From Atkinsonella hypoxylon (taxonomy: Eukaryota > Ascomycota > Sordariomycetes > Hypocreales > Clavicipitaceae): a stretch of 19,557 bases of DNA. The notes below the pieces were generated by a model. It was not told the origin of the DNA and did no database searches. It saw nothing but the letters and a program-made list of their open reading frames with translations. How positions within the stretch are numbered: position 1 is the stretch's first letter; each line of letters begins with the position of its first letter. Of this stretch, positions 18,319-19,557 are shown one piece after another. The stretch lies in contig JFHB01000341.1 of NCBI GenBank assembly GCA_000729835.1, positions 1-19,557 of the forward strand, read 5' to 3'. The position numbers and the translations under genes were made by a program.

Positions 18319-19557
18319 TATATTAGATCTACCTAGATACTAAAACCTCTTTAGTGCTAGTTAATAAAGTATAGTTAACTTAGTTTAATTAGAATATAAA
18401 ATAGGTAAAGATAGAGCTAAAACTAGTTACTAAAGTGCAGTTATCCTTTTATATCTCTAAGACAGCTACATTTAACTTCTATATCCCTAGATCTATATAT
18501 AGTATGCCTATAACTCGCTATTTTATAGTTATAGCTAATGTAATAAGTAACTTAAGACTAAAGCTCCTTCTAGGTTTAACCTTTCTCTATAATTATAGTA
18601 TTAAAATTAATTTTATCTGCTCTAGAGCTACTATTAGGTCTATTTATAATATAGTTGTAGAAATAGGTATCTTTTAACTAATTTTAAAGATTCTATATTA
18701 GAATGTAATAGCAGTATAAGCTATAATAATTCCGCTAAAATCGTAGGAATTCTAGTTAAATAGAAGGAGATACTAGCTAATAAGAAGGCTACTGCCTACT
18801 ATATATACTTAAAATCTAACCTTATCCTAAATGTATTGCTTAGCACAACTAGCTAGAAACAAATAGTAGCCTATAACTATTTAGATAAATTTATTATAAT
18901 CTAGAAAAATTAGAAGGTTGCTTACCTTTAGTACAATAAAGAGCTTAAGGCTAACTATATAATTGTAAACCTATTTAATTTATATATATATTTTTCTAAG
19001 AATATTACACCTAATAATAGTTTATTACTTATAAAAGATTATAAAATACAGAAGAAAGGTAATAGTAGTAGATTTAACCCTAAAAAAGTTAATAATAGTA
19101 TCTTTATATATAGAATCTCTTGTTCTAAGGATATACTATATATTTACAATAAATATAAGGTTAAGGTAGAAAACTTAAACCTAAATGTTGCAGCTAAGCT
19201 TATTAACTTAATAGATAAATACAATATTTATTATAATAGAGGTATTATTCCTATACCTAAAGACTAGTATATAAGAGTAGATTTAGTAGATAGATAGCAG
19301 AAGTAGCTAAAACCTATCTAAATCTACCTACTAAAAGCTAAAGATAAAGCTAAATTAGATAAAGTCTATAATAAGCTACATTTAAGTAGAAAGATATTAT
19401 ATTTAGACAACCTAGTAGCTATAGCCTACTTAGCCTTTATAGTGTAGATTAAAACCCTAATAGAAAGAAAAGAATAAGTTATAGTTAATATAAAGCTACT
19501 TAACAGTATAGTAATGCTAAATATATACTCTTTACTAGATTAATTAAATATTATAGT
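18319..19557 (+). pseudogene. Gypsy Pol remnant: aspartic protease and start of reverse transcriptase (runs off the window)
   Basis: This continues the gypsy polyprotein interrupted at 10492. In the register of 18321, a retroviral-type aspartic protease is seen: D-T-K-T-S at 18336-18350 (D-T-G-T-S expected, GGA changed to AAA), and about 79 codons later the second hallmark L-L-L-G-L at 18564-18578. That frame is free of stops from 18435 to a TAA at 18675. From about 18677 the sequence reads in the register one base back. After a weakly conserved linker, the pre-RT block with Y-L-L-K-A-K-D near 19330 and the reverse-transcriptase motif V-N-I-K-L-L-N (19474-19494) appear; the latter corresponds to VDIRGLN of fungal gypsy elements. 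Stops are TAA/TAG throughout this part. The window ends before the catalytic YxDD box, and RNase H, integrase and the 3' LTR must lie beyond it. Confidence 0.8.
18319..19557 (+). mobile_element. Ty3/gypsy-type retrotransposon, right part (continues beyond the window)
   Basis: This is the same element as 7640-10492, split by copia copy 2. The link rests on three observations: the ACTAT duplication on both sides of copy 2, the same extreme AT-richness with TAA/TAG stops, and the in-register continuation of the frame across the site. Reverse transcriptase directly after protease, without an intervening integrase, supports gypsy over copia. Confidence 0.85.

Overview
The window is a transposon graveyard from a filamentous ascomycete (Pezizomycotina). 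It contains no host gene that I can support. Everything visible belongs to LTR retrotransposons, all on the + strand, damaged mainly by C-to-T and G-to-A changes at CpA and TpG: Gln codons read TAA or TAG, Trp codons read TAG, and TpA is extremely abundant. This is the signature of repeat-induced point mutation (RIP), a premeiotic fungal genome defence, and it is the main reason for assigning the window to an ascomycete. I cannot name the species.

Layout. (1) Positions 1-7639 are Ty1/copia copy 1: a 5' LTR missing about 37 bases at the window edge, a primer-binding site, a leader of about 0.94 kb, one continuous gag-pol frame (1615-6843), a polypurine tract and the first ~505 bases of its 3' LTR. 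(2) At 7639/7640 that LTR breaks off and a different, far more AT-rich element begins. It is a Ty3/gypsy-type element whose LTR and gag-like part occupy 7640-10492. (3) At 10492 the gypsy frame is interrupted by copia copy 2 (10493-18313). Copy 2 is complete, has two 696-bp LTRs and is flanked by the 5-bp duplication ACTAT. (4) At 18319 the gypsy frame resumes with the aspartic protease and runs to the start of reverse transcriptase, where the window ends.

The nesting gives a relative chronology: copia copy 1 first, the gypsy element into its 3' LTR second (this junction is inferred), and a second copia of the same family into the gypsy protease region third (this junction is shown by the target-site duplication). 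The same copia family was therefore active before and after the gypsy insertion. Copy 2 is less mutated than copy 1. The gypsy coding region is the most heavily mutated.

None of the elements can be autonomous as it stands. Both copia copies carry dozens of nonsense codons and have lost the protease Asp, the second integrase Asp and the second Asp of the reverse-transcriptase YVDD box; copy 2 also has a 10-bp frameshifting deletion. The non-coding signals are better kept: polypurine tracts, the half-tRNA-type primer-binding site, a TATA-like box and several hairpins in the LTRs and leader. I found no CRISPR array, rRNA or tRNA gene, and no evidence of a new kind of system. The interest lies in the nested history, the conserved leader and LTR structures, and the pattern of shared stop codons.
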